Origin: Planctomycetota bacterium | GTDB taxonomy: Bacteria > Planctomycetota > UBA1135 > UBA2386 | NCBI GenBank assembly: GCA_016713175.1 | Contig: JADJPQ010000012.1 | Span: 248,001 to 312,000, forward strand | Direction: 5' to 3' | Length of the DNA: 64,000 bases | Part shown: positions 9,138-16,622 of the stretch, in pieces | How positions within the stretch are numbered: the stretch's first letter is position 1 | Layout of the letters: every line of letters starts with the position of its first letter | Notes under the pieces: model-generated | Told to the model about the DNA's origin: nothing | Database searches by the model: none | The model's input: only the letters and a program-made list of their open reading frames with translations | Position numbers and translations under genes: made by a program

Positions 9138-9865
9138 GAAACGAGTCCTCCCATCTGGACGATGGCCCTGGGCACCAACAGCCTACCGCTACCACCAGGA
9201 GGTGAGCCTTCCCGCACCAATCGCCAATCCACTTGCCGGGTCACATGAAAGTCTGCGGTCGCCAGGTCGCCATAATTGGAACGTGAGTCATTGACGACGA
9301 ACATCTGCACCCCGGCAGCGCTTCGCGCCACGATCGAATGTTCAGTCCCCGGTAGAACCAGAACTCCGTCTCCAGGACATAACGGCCAACGAAAAATGCC
9401 ATCGTCTGTAGCGATTATCAGATCTGCTACGGGCGCGTAATCGGAACCCCAAACGAACACCATGTTTCGCACGTCATGGTGCACATGCAACTCACATTGC
9501 GCCTCACGCCCATCAACGGCAACATCATAGACGCTCCAAGCCAGGCTGGCATCAAACGCAATCTCCGCTACGCGGGAGCGGTAGCGCCGAAAGTGCCCCA
9601 TGTCCCGAGGCTCGACCGGCGCGGTACCGTGACAAGCCGCCAGGCCGTCTATCACCGCAAACCAACAATCGTCCGCGCGAGGGATCGGGACTGATCCAGC
9701 CAGGGCCGCCTGGCCCGCACTGATGGGACCGGTGCCCAGCATCGCGCTACCGCGCAGCATCAGGACCAGCGCAGCCCCCTCGGCGTCGGGCGCGCGATCG
9801 CGGACGTGTTGTCGAATGGAAACTGTCTTACCGGACATCCGGATCGACTCCGAACGTATCAGCAC
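9134..9865 (-). CDS. Cupin-like protein in SIR2 cassette
   Basis: The 243-residue protein is not a family I can name precisely. Residues ~120-200 look like a cupin barrel. CELHVHHDVRNMVFVWG has His residues in metal-binding spacing, and CPGDGVLVLPGTEHSIVA is the typical second cupin motif. The start is the GTG at 9865, which has GGAGG six bases upstream; an internal ATG at 9838 is the alternative. With the GTG, the gene overlaps the SIR2 gene by seven bases and the aminotransferase by four. All three are therefore probably made from one message. It may be a small-molecule-modifying enzyme or a binding protein. Confidence 0.6.
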   Translation of the reverse strand: MLIRSESIRMSGKTVSIRQHVRDRAPDAEGAALVLMLRGSAMLGTGPISAGQAALAGSVPIPRADDCWFAVIDGLAACHGTAPVEPRDMGHFRRYRSRVAEIAFDASLAWSVYDVAVDGREAQCELHVHHDVRNMVFVWGSDYAPVADLIIATDDGIFRWPLCPGDGVLVLPGTEHSIVARSAAGVQMFVVNDSRSNYGDLATADFHVTRQVDWRLVREGSPPGGSGRLLVPRAIVQMGGLVS

Positions 9866-11541
9866 TGGCCACCTCCGTCAGTCGACGCCGACTCCGGCCG
9901 CGCGTTGCGGCCAACTACCGGGTCGCGACCGCCTGGCGCCGGCAAGAACTGATCATATGCTAGGTACGTGGACTTGTTCTGCACTTGCCCGAGCAGTTTC
10001 TCGAGTGCTGTCGATATCACTCCTAACTCCGGCAACATGCCACACCGCATGAATACTTCGATAATCACGGTGGCGTTCCTGCCAGAAACGGCCACACGCG
10101 AGACAACTGCCGAACCACGGGCTGAGTCGATCACCTTGTTGACCGCTTCGAGCCTTTCTTGATCGTCCCTATCTCCAATATCCAAGACAATGAAGGCCCA
10201 GGATGTCCTCAGGTTGGCGTCAGCAACGGGGGCGATCACGGGCTCCCTGGAACTGGCTGCCGGGTACTCGCGACTGACGTCAAGCGTAGCCAGCTTGGCA
10301 GAAAGGCTGACGAGGCCATCACGTATCCGCCCGAGAAGCGGCGCCTCTCCGTTCCGACCGGGACTCTGCCGAAACGACACCAAGAGCTCCTTCGCGCCCA
10401 ACAATGGCCACATCCTGACATCGTTCGCGACGTTGTCTTTTTCGTCTACTCCTCCAGAAGCCGCCAGGATCGCGAGTAGTTGCTTCTTGGCGGCGTCGAA
10501 GACTTGAGCGCGAACCCCTATCAAGACATAGTTGAGGTCAGACCGATCGACGTGGCACGAGCCGGCAGGGTCGACTACATCGGTGGACTTGCCGGCCGGA
10601 GCGCTGTGGTGCATTGGACAGAACAGAGGCGTCGGTCTCGGAATGCCAACTGTCGGCTCCCCTTCGTGTCCACTCTTCAAGCGGCGCAAGAATGGCCCAA
10701 GGGAATCATGGGTTGCACCGTAATTGATCCTGTGCACCCGGCTCGCTTTGTCGGATTCAGAGTCGAGCACTTCATCTTTCTCGCAGGCCAGGCGGTAATG
10801 CTGGATGGGGATCTTGCCAAAGAATGTGGCCATCCAATTGAGTCGATCGCCAAAATGAGGATCCTCGAGGCCCGTCCCGCAACCTATGAAAAGCACCGTC
10901 TTCGTCGTCAGCAGCGCTTTCAGGATAGTCTCGACCCGCTGGTCTTCTCGTATCCTATGGTAGTCTTCCTGGTCGAAGACCAGGCTATCCGTGACGAGAT
11001 AATAGCCGTGAATATGTATGACGCCCTTCCTCTTGCCGCGAATCACCTCCAGACAAACATCACTGTGAGTCCAGGCGAAAGGATCCGTGCCGAGTGCCCG
11101 TGCCAGCAGCGGATCATAGTTGGTGGTCACGCACGGGGACTCCAGACCCTTCACCGCATCAAGCACCGTGCGGTCTCTGACTTGCAGGCCGTCGATTGCC
11201 CGGCGGAACCAACTCCCGTACTCGCTTTCTCCCAGCGCTTGCTTCAGCTCGCCGGCAACCTTCAGCAAGCGGGCGGGCTTGTTTTCTGACTTGCCCAACT
11301 CCACCCGGATCTCTTTGGCTTTCTTCTTCGCGTCGGAGCCAAAACCAGCAAGCGTGTCGATGCCATGATCCAGAAGGCCTGGCCAAGACGCACAGCGAGT
11401 TACACTCTGTTCGGCGGAGCCTCGGACAGAAGCAACAGACACTCCCGAGCCGATCATGCAAATCACGCTCTTGTCAACCAAAGCCTGTCGCAGTGGGTTA
11501 ATCAACTCTGACTGACTCTGCCACAGTTCGTTTTCACTCAT
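9859..11541 (-). CDS. SIR2-domain protein, probable NAD-consuming defence effector
   Basis: The 560-residue protein has an N-terminal SIR2-like domain. It shows the nucleotide loop ICMIGSGVS (residues 27-35), TTNYD (139-143), HIHG (176-179) and a downstream VLFIGCGTGLEDPHF. These match the SIR2-like NADase domains of bacterial antiphage proteins such as ThsA, DSR and AVAST-type effectors. They match the classical zinc-containing deacetylases less well, and no zinc Cys tetrad is visible. Residues ~330-560 form a second region I do not recognise, which may be the sensor. It heads a three-gene cassette and has its own promoter. The defence role is inferred from the domain and the cassette's foreign composition. 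Confidence 0.75.
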   Translation of the reverse strand: MSENELWQSQSELINPLRQALVDKSVICMIGSGVSVASVRGSAEQSVTRCASWPGLLDHGIDTLAGFGSDAKKKAKEIRVELGKSENKPARLLKVAGELKQALGESEYGSWFRRAIDGLQVRDRTVLDAVKGLESPCVTTNYDPLLARALGTDPFAWTHSDVCLEVIRGKRKGVIHIHGYYLVTDSLVFDQEDYHRIREDQRVETILKALLTTKTVLFIGCGTGLEDPHFGDRLNWMATFFGKIPIQHYRLACEKDEVLDSESDKASRVHRINYGATHDSLGPFLRRLKSGHEGEPTVGIPRPTPLFCPMHHSAPAGKSTDVVDPAGSCHVDRSDLNYVLIGVRAQVFDAAKKQLLAILAASGGVDEKDNVANDVRMWPLLGAKELLVSFRQSPGRNGEAPLLGRIRDGLVSLSAKLATLDVSREYPAASSREPVIAPVADANLRTSWAFIVLDIGDRDDQERLEAVNKVIDSARGSAVVSRVAVSGRNATVIIEVFMRCGMLPELGVISTALEKLLGQVQNKSTYLAYDQFLPAPGGRDPVVGRNARPESASTDGGGQC

Positions 11542-11573
11542 GGCGTCCGCGCTTACTCGTGAAGATCAAGATT

Positions 11574-11614
11574 CTCTGTTCGACAGAGTAGCCTGAGGCC
11601 CGCCAGCCAGGCAA
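11574..11614 (-). promoter_or_regulatory. Promoter with overlapping palindrome for the SIR2 cassette
   Basis: Read on the minus strand, TTGCCT (11609-11614) and TACTCT (11585-11590) form a -35/-10 pair with an 18-base spacer. The perfect palindrome CTCTGT/ACAGAG (11574-11579 and 11583-11588, three-base centre) overlaps the -10 and the expected start site, the usual place for a repressor operator. The SIR2 start codon is 33 bases further downstream. Confidence 0.55.
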
Positions 11615-11655
11615 GGCTGCAAGGGGGATGATGGTACGGTGTTACCGGACGACGT

Positions 11656-13455
11656 TCAGGGCCAGGTCGCTTGAAACGTCACGACCGCAACCAACGGTCC
11701 ACCTTCGCTGGCGGTGACCGGCACCACCACCGCAAACGAGTACGCCTCCGGCTCGGCGGTGTCACCGCGGCGCAGGGAGACCTGCACCCGCAGACGCCAC
11801 GCTCCAAGCCCGGGCTCGGCGATCGCCACGTTGGCCAGGCGCAACCGGCCGTCGACGACCTCGGCACTGCCGCGGCGGGCCACCGACAGCGTCGCCCCGT
11901 GTTCGTCGACCAGGTCGACGGCGATCGGCGCCGCGGCGTCGATCTGCGCATCCGCAGCCAACGGCACAGCGATGTCGACCTGCACATCGGCGAACGCCCG
12001 CACGACGATCGGTCTGGCCACCGCACAACCACCGCGCGGCGAACTGGCGGCCGCCGGCACCGCCAGTTCTTGGCGCTGCAACCCAGGCGATGACGCGGCC
12101 AGCGGCATGCGCCACAGGCAACCCGCCGCCGCATCGGCGATCCACAACTCGTCGCCGCGCACCACCAACGCGCTCGGCTCCCGCAGGCCCTGCGCCGCGT
12201 CGGCCACGACCACCGGTTCACCACCGGCCGCCGGCAAGCGCACCACGACGCCGCGCCATGCATCCGCGACGAACAGGTATTCACCCGCCACCGCGACCCC
12301 AACCGGCCGCGCCAGCCCGGTGGCGATCGTCCGTGTCCGCCCGTGCGCAAGGTCAACGGCCCGCACCGCGCCGTTGCCCGCATCGGCGATCCACAACGTC
12401 CGATCGTCGGTGCACAGCCCGAACGGCTGCGCCAACGTCGCGGTCTCGTCGCCATCGCGCAGACTGGCGACGCCGGTGCCAAGCCATGCCGACGCCGACT
12501 GCGTATCGGTGTCGAACTGCCACAGCTGATGCGCGCCAGCCTGCGCGACATAGACACAGCCACCCGTCGCCACCAACCCCACCGGCGAACACAGACCTTG
12601 CCGCTCACCGAAACCACCGCCGAAACGGTCCAGACTGCGCACACCCGTCCCACACACGGTCACCGCGATGCCGGTGTCGGGTTCGAGCGCGCGCAGCGCA
12701 TGGTTGCCGGCATCCGCCACCAGCACGCGACCGGCATGCACCACGAGTCCGCGCGGCGCCGAGAACGCCGATCGATCCGGCACGCCGTCGAGCAAGCCGG
12801 CCCCGCCGCTGCCGATCACCGACGCGACGCCGGTGTCCGGGTCGAGTTTCAGGATCCGATGGTTGCCGGTGTCCGCGACCCACAACCGCCCGGCCGGATC
12901 GACCGCAAGCCCGCCCGGCTGCCGCAACGCCGTCGTCGCCGCAGCGTCGTGATCGCGCCACCCGCACGGCACGAACGGCACCGCCGCCGAACGCCCGGCC
13001 TGATGCGCCGTCGTCAACAGGCCCTGCAGCGCCGCGCGCAGACGCTCGAGATCGGGTTCACCGCGACCCCGGAAGCAGATCGTGCCATCGGCATCGATCA
13101 GCACCAACGCCGGGTTGCCGACCGCGGCAAACGCGGCGCGCGTCGCCCGATCCGGATCGATCGCCGCGGTCAACACCTGTGGCAAGGCCCGCAGTTCGGC
13201 GCGAACCCGCCGTTCGTCGCGTTCGGCGGCGAGCGCCGGCCCGTGGATCGCCACGAACGCGACGCCACGCCCCGAGAACTCGCCCGCCAACCGACTGAGG
13301 TCCGCGAGCGCATGCCGGCCATGCACGCACCAAAGCCGCCAGAACAGCAGCACGACGATCTCGCCGCGCAGCGACTGCCACAACGTCAATGGCGCCGGCC
13401 GATCCAGCCAGATCAGGCTCGGCGCGAACTCCGGGGCGATCGGCCGTTCGTTCAT
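11656..13455 (-). CDS. Thioredoxin-like/NHL-repeat protein (NHLRC2-type architecture)
   Basis: The 599-residue protein has an N-terminal thioredoxin-like fold (residues ~25-140: WQSLRGEIVVLLFWRLWC, then NPALVLIDADGTICFRG). An NHL-type beta-propeller follows at residues ~170-450. Repeats such as LAVDPAGRLWVADTGNHRIL and FGLCTDDRTLWIADAGNGAV recur. The C-terminus is beta-rich. The active-site position reads WCVHG with a single Cys instead of CxxC, so disulfide reductase activity is unlikely. No signal peptide is seen. The ATG at 13455 overlaps the dehydrogenase stop (ATGA), so the two genes are coupled. A longer upstream frame lies inside that gene and is rejected. Confidence 0.8.
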   Translation of the reverse strand: MNERPIAPEFAPSLIWLDRPAPLTLWQSLRGEIVVLLFWRLWCVHGRHALADLSRLAGEFSGRGVAFVAIHGPALAAERDERRVRAELRALPQVLTAAIDPDRATRAAFAAVGNPALVLIDADGTICFRGRGEPDLERLRAALQGLLTTAHQAGRSAAVPFVPCGWRDHDAAATTALRQPGGLAVDPAGRLWVADTGNHRILKLDPDTGVASVIGSGGAGLLDGVPDRSAFSAPRGLVVHAGRVLVADAGNHALRALEPDTGIAVTVCGTGVRSLDRFGGGFGERQGLCSPVGLVATGGCVYVAQAGAHQLWQFDTDTQSASAWLGTGVASLRDGDETATLAQPFGLCTDDRTLWIADAGNGAVRAVDLAHGRTRTIATGLARPVGVAVAGEYLFVADAWRGVVVRLPAAGGEPVVVADAAQGLREPSALVVRGDELWIADAAAGCLWRMPLAASSPGLQRQELAVPAAASSPRGGCAVARPIVVRAFADVQVDIAVPLAADAQIDAAAPIAVDLVDEHGATLSVARRGSAEVVDGRLRLANVAIAEPGLGAWRLRVQVSLRRGDTAEPEAYSFAVVVPVTASEGGPLVAVVTFQATWP

Positions 13456-15026
13456 GTTCCCTCCGCGATTCCGCCACTGAGCTGCCGCACTTCGTCGACC
13501 ACCGCCGCACAGGCCCGCGCCCGCTCGTCGTCGACCCGCCACGACCGATGCCGGACGAACAACTCGTGGGCTGCGTGCAGGCACGCTGGCTGCAGACATG
13601 GTCCTTGCGAATGCACCAGGCGCCGCAACATCAGGTCGGCGAACGTGACCGCCGCCAGTTCGCGCAACGCGTACACCGCTTCGATGCGCAGGAACGGCCG
13701 GTGCGGGCACAGGGGCTCCAGGCCATCCTCGATGGCAGTCGCCGCCGCACGCAGCGCGATCGCGTGGCAACCATGCCGCCACCACAGCGGATCCTGCACG
13801 ACCCGCGGCCCATCGCCGCCCGGCAGCGGCTGGGTGCGGGTCGGCGACGGCTCCAGATCGGTGAGCAGGCGGGCGACCAGACGCTCGGCCAGCGAACGGT
13901 GCGTCGTCAGCTTGCCGCCGACGATCGTGTGCAGTTCGCCATCCGCCAGCCGTTCGGTGATCACCGAGGCTTCGCGCGCCAGATTGCCCGCCGGGCCGTT
14001 CTTGCTCGGCAACGAACGCCAGCCGGAATAGGCGAAGCGCAGGTCGGCCCGGGTCGGCGCCGGCGCCAGCAGGAAGCCCAACGCCTGCAGCAGATAGTCG
14101 ACATCGGCCGCCGGCACCGTCGGATCGCCGTCACCGGATTCCTCATCGACCTCGGTGGTGCCGCACAACGTGCCATCGTCGTGGGGAATCACGAACTGGA
14201 TGCGTCGGTCGGGCAGGAACGCCGCCAATGCCGTCTCGCCCGGGCGCGGCGCCAGCACCACATGGCTGCCGCGACTGCGGCGGACCAATTGCGGCCCGGC
14301 GACACCGAGGGTCTGTCGCACCGGGTCGGCGAACGGCCCGGCCGCGTTGACGACATGGCGAGCGCGCAAGCGCACTTCGCTGCCGGCCCACACCTCGCGC
14401 GCCCGCAACCCATCGCCATCGGCGCCCACCACTTCGCACCAGTTGCACAACAGCGCTCCGGCCCGCGCCGCCGCCACCGCGTTGGCCAGCACCAACCGGG
14501 TGTCCTGCGTCGCCGCATCGAAGAACAACAGGCCCGAGCGCAGACCGTCGCTGCGCAACCCCGGAAACCGCTGCAACGCCGCCTTCGCCGACAGCGACTC
14601 CGGTCCCGGCAGCGTGCTGCGCCCGGCCAACCAACCGTAGACCCGCGTGCCGATCCGGTTGACCCAGCGCCGACCGCCGCCATCGCGGAAGAACGGCATC
14701 AGCATCGGCAATGGGCGCACCAGATGCGGCGCCAGCCGCAGCAGCCGTTCGCGCTCGCGCAGCGCCTCGCGCACCAGACCGATCTGCAGGTTGGCGAGGT
14801 AGCGCAGACCACCGTGGATCAGCCGCGAACTGCGGGAACTGGTGCCGTTGGCAAAGTCCCGCGCCTCGAGCAGCGCCACGGTGGCGCCGCGCACCGCCGC
14901 TTCGCGCGCGATGGCGACGCCGTGGATGCCGCCGCCGATCACGATCAGATCGAACGTCCTGCCGTGCAGCGTGGTCGGGTCGGTGCGCAAGCGCGCGATT
15001 GTGGCATCGAGCCCGGCGCGGCGCAC
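13452..15026 (-). CDS. glpD: FAD-dependent glycerol-3-phosphate dehydrogenase
   Basis: Oxidises glycerol 3-phosphate to dihydroxyacetone phosphate, passing electrons to quinone at the membrane. The N-terminal FAD-binding motif is FDLIVIGGGIHGVAIAREAA, followed by TSSRSSRLIHGGLRYLANLQ, a GlpD signature. The DAO fold extends to SYSGWRSLPSKNG-type residues (here AYSGWRSLPSKNG), and a C-terminal cap domain follows. A GTG at 15026 gives 524 residues, normal for the family, and leaves 27 bases to the divergent gene at 15054. The longer open frame upstream would overlap that gene. It is translationally coupled to the NHL gene downstream. Confidence 0.88.
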   Translation of the reverse strand: MRRAGLDATIARLRTDPTTLHGRTFDLIVIGGGIHGVAIAREAAVRGATVALLEARDFANGTSSRSSRLIHGGLRYLANLQIGLVREALRERERLLRLAPHLVRPLPMLMPFFRDGGGRRWVNRIGTRVYGWLAGRSTLPGPESLSAKAALQRFPGLRSDGLRSGLLFFDAATQDTRLVLANAVAAARAGALLCNWCEVVGADGDGLRAREVWAGSEVRLRARHVVNAAGPFADPVRQTLGVAGPQLVRRSRGSHVVLAPRPGETALAAFLPDRRIQFVIPHDDGTLCGTTEVDEESGDGDPTVPAADVDYLLQALGFLLAPAPTRADLRFAYSGWRSLPSKNGPAGNLAREASVITERLADGELHTIVGGKLTTHRSLAERLVARLLTDLEPSPTRTQPLPGGDGPRVVQDPLWWRHGCHAIALRAAATAIEDGLEPLCPHRPFLRIEAVYALRELAAVTFADLMLRRLVHSQGPCLQPACLHAAHELFVRHRSWRVDDERARACAAVVDEVRQLSGGIAEGT

Positions 15027-15038
15027 TGGTGTTGCCGC

Positions 15039-15044
15039 TACGCT
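15039..15044 (+). promoter_or_regulatory. -10 box (TACGCT) nine bases before start codon
   Basis: TACGCT ends nine bases before the ATG at 15054 and no ribosome site intervenes. This fits leaderless transcription, as at several other genes in the window. It lies between the divergent starts of glpD and the methyltransferase-like gene. Confidence 0.4.
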
Positions 15045-15053
15045 GCCCTCGCG

Positions 15054-15740
15054 ATGCGCGGCCTCGACGATCTGCCGTGGTTCCACGCGGCCCTCGAATT
15101 GCTGGACCTGCGCCGGCACGAACGCGTGCTGGCAATCGGGTGCATGGCCCCGCAGTTGCGCGCGATCGCCCGGCTGATCGGCGAGCGCGGCGAACTCACC
15201 GCGATCGAACCCGACCGGACGCGAGCCGAACAACTCGCCGGTGAGCCCATTCCCGGCCTCGCCGTCGTCGCGGCCTCACCGGGTGCCGATCGCTTCGGTT
15301 CGTTCGACGCGCTGCTGGCCTGCCCCTTGGTGACGCCAGCCTGGCCGTGGTCGGAACTGCCGGCGGCGGCGCACAACAACCTGCGCCCGGGCGGCCGGTT
15401 CGCGATCGATGTGCCGGCCCCGGACATGATCCCGGTGCTGCGGACGGCCTGGGCGAAGACTGGTCGCCCGCCGCTGCAACCCGATCCGCTCGCCGGCATC
15501 GCCGACGACCGACTCGCCCACGAACTGCGCGCCGGCGGCCTGCGGCGCGTCGACACGGTGCTCGGCACCCATCTGCTGACCCTCGAGTCGCCGTTCGACC
15601 TGGTCGAACTGTGGACGCCGGCGCTCCGCCTCGACGATCGAACCGCCGCCGAGCTCGGCCGCGCGCTGGCCAGCGAACTGCACTCGACCGGCGCCTGCGA
15701 CCTGCTGGTGCATCGCACCCGGGTGCACGGAATCCGCTGA
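15054..15740 (+). CDS. Class I SAM methyltransferase-like protein
   Basis: The 228-residue protein has a Rossmann-like layout: RRHERVLAIGCMAPQLRAIA (motif I region, with an imperfect glycine pattern), GELTAIEPDR (motif II acidic end) and NNLRPGGRFAIDVPAPDMIP (post-III). The motif I glycines are weaker than normal, so cofactor binding needs checking. The substrate is unknown. It is transcribed divergently from glpD. The following 204 bases to the next methyltransferase gene contain only its -10 box. Confidence 0.65.
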   Translation: MRGLDDLPWFHAALELLDLRRHERVLAIGCMAPQLRAIARLIGERGELTAIEPDRTRAEQLAGEPIPGLAVVAASPGADRFGSFDALLACPLVTPAWPWSELPAAAHNNLRPGGRFAIDVPAPDMIPVLRTAWAKTGRPPLQPDPLAGIADDRLAHELRAGGLRRVDTVLGTHLLTLESPFDLVELWTPALRLDDRTAAELGRALASELHSTGACDLLVHRTRVHGIR

Positions 15741-15930
15741 CCGGGCCGGATTTTCAGGCCGTTTTTGGCGTTCTCGTTCCCCTAATGGCGGTGGCGGTCG
15801 ACCGGCATCACCTCCAACGACGAGCAACCGCTTTGCAGAGGCGTGGAACACGTTCGTGGCACCGGGAGAAGGGGGACATCGCGCCGACCGCCACCACTTT
15901 TCGCCGCTGACGGGCCTGGCGGCGGCCTGC

Positions 15931-15936
15931 TAGAGT
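15931..15936 (+). promoter_or_regulatory. -10 box (TAGAGT) eight bases before start codon
   Basis: TAGAGT lies exactly eight bases upstream of the ATG at 15945 with no ribosome site between. Transcription starting six to eight bases after a -10 would begin at or near the A of the ATG, which indicates a leaderless message. Confidence 0.45.
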
Positions 15937-15944
15937 CGGCGGCG

Positions 15945-16613
15945 ATGCCGCTGTTGCGCCAACTGATCCGACCGCTGCGCCGCGCCTGGACGCGGGTCAA
16001 CGAAGCCTGGCTGAACATCGACACGGTGCCCGCGATGGGTGCCTGGTCGCACGCCCGCGACGGCCAGGCCGAGGCCATCGCCGGCGCCCGCACCGACGCC
16101 GCGCAGTTCGACGACAACATGCGCTACGAGAGCCCGGACTACTGGTACGTCCGCAAGGCCTGTCGCGATGCCTGGCACGGCCGCCGCAACGCCCGGGAAA
16201 TCGCCTACGACCTCGGCAGCGGCATGGGCCGGGTGCTGTGCGTGCTGGCGCTGCGGCCGTGGGCGAAGGTGGTCGGCGTCGAGCTGTTCGCCGACCTGGC
16301 CGCGAGCTCGCGGCAGAACGCCGCGGCCATGCGCGGCCGCCGCGCGCCGATCGAAGTCATCACCGGCGACGCGCTGCAGCAAGACCTCGGCGACGGCACC
16401 GTGTTCTTCCTGTTCAACCCGTTCGGCGCCAAGACGCTGGCCGGCGTGCTGGCCCGGATCGATGCCTCGCTGCGCACCAACCCGCGCCACGTCCAGTTCC
16501 TGTACTACAACGCCGAACACGATCAGGTCGTCGCCGACAGCGGTCTGTTCGAGCGCTGGCACCACTTCCAGACGCGCAACGGCGTGCCGGTGTCGTACTG
16601 GCGCACGCGCTGA
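15945..16613 (+). CDS. SAM-dependent methyltransferase (class I)
   Basis: The 222-residue protein has a clear motif I, EIAYDLGSGMGRVLCVLA, then VVGVELFADLAASS and EVITGDALQQDLGDGTVFFL. The layout resembles small methyltransferases whose post-motif reads FLFNPFG in place of NPPY, so the substrate is not predictable. I chose the ATG at 15945 because it follows a -10 box and is the first residue of the conserved protein; the open frame extends upstream without support. It converges with the glycosyltransferase gene, with only nine bases between. Confidence 0.75.
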   Translation: MPLLRQLIRPLRRAWTRVNEAWLNIDTVPAMGAWSHARDGQAEAIAGARTDAAQFDDNMRYESPDYWYVRKACRDAWHGRRNAREIAYDLGSGMGRVLCVLALRPWAKVVGVELFADLAASSRQNAAAMRGRRAPIEVITGDALQQDLGDGTVFFLFNPFGAKTLAGVLARIDASLRTNPRHVQFLYYNAEHDQVVADSGLFERWHHFQTRNGVPVSYWRTR

Positions 16614-16622
16614 AGCGCGGCA

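Noticed and set aside
8211..11541. Type I Thoeris system
   Set aside because: A SIR2 protein is present, but no TIR/ThsB gene lies beside it. The partners are cupin-like and aminotransferase proteins, and the island's TIR genes are ~37 kb away.
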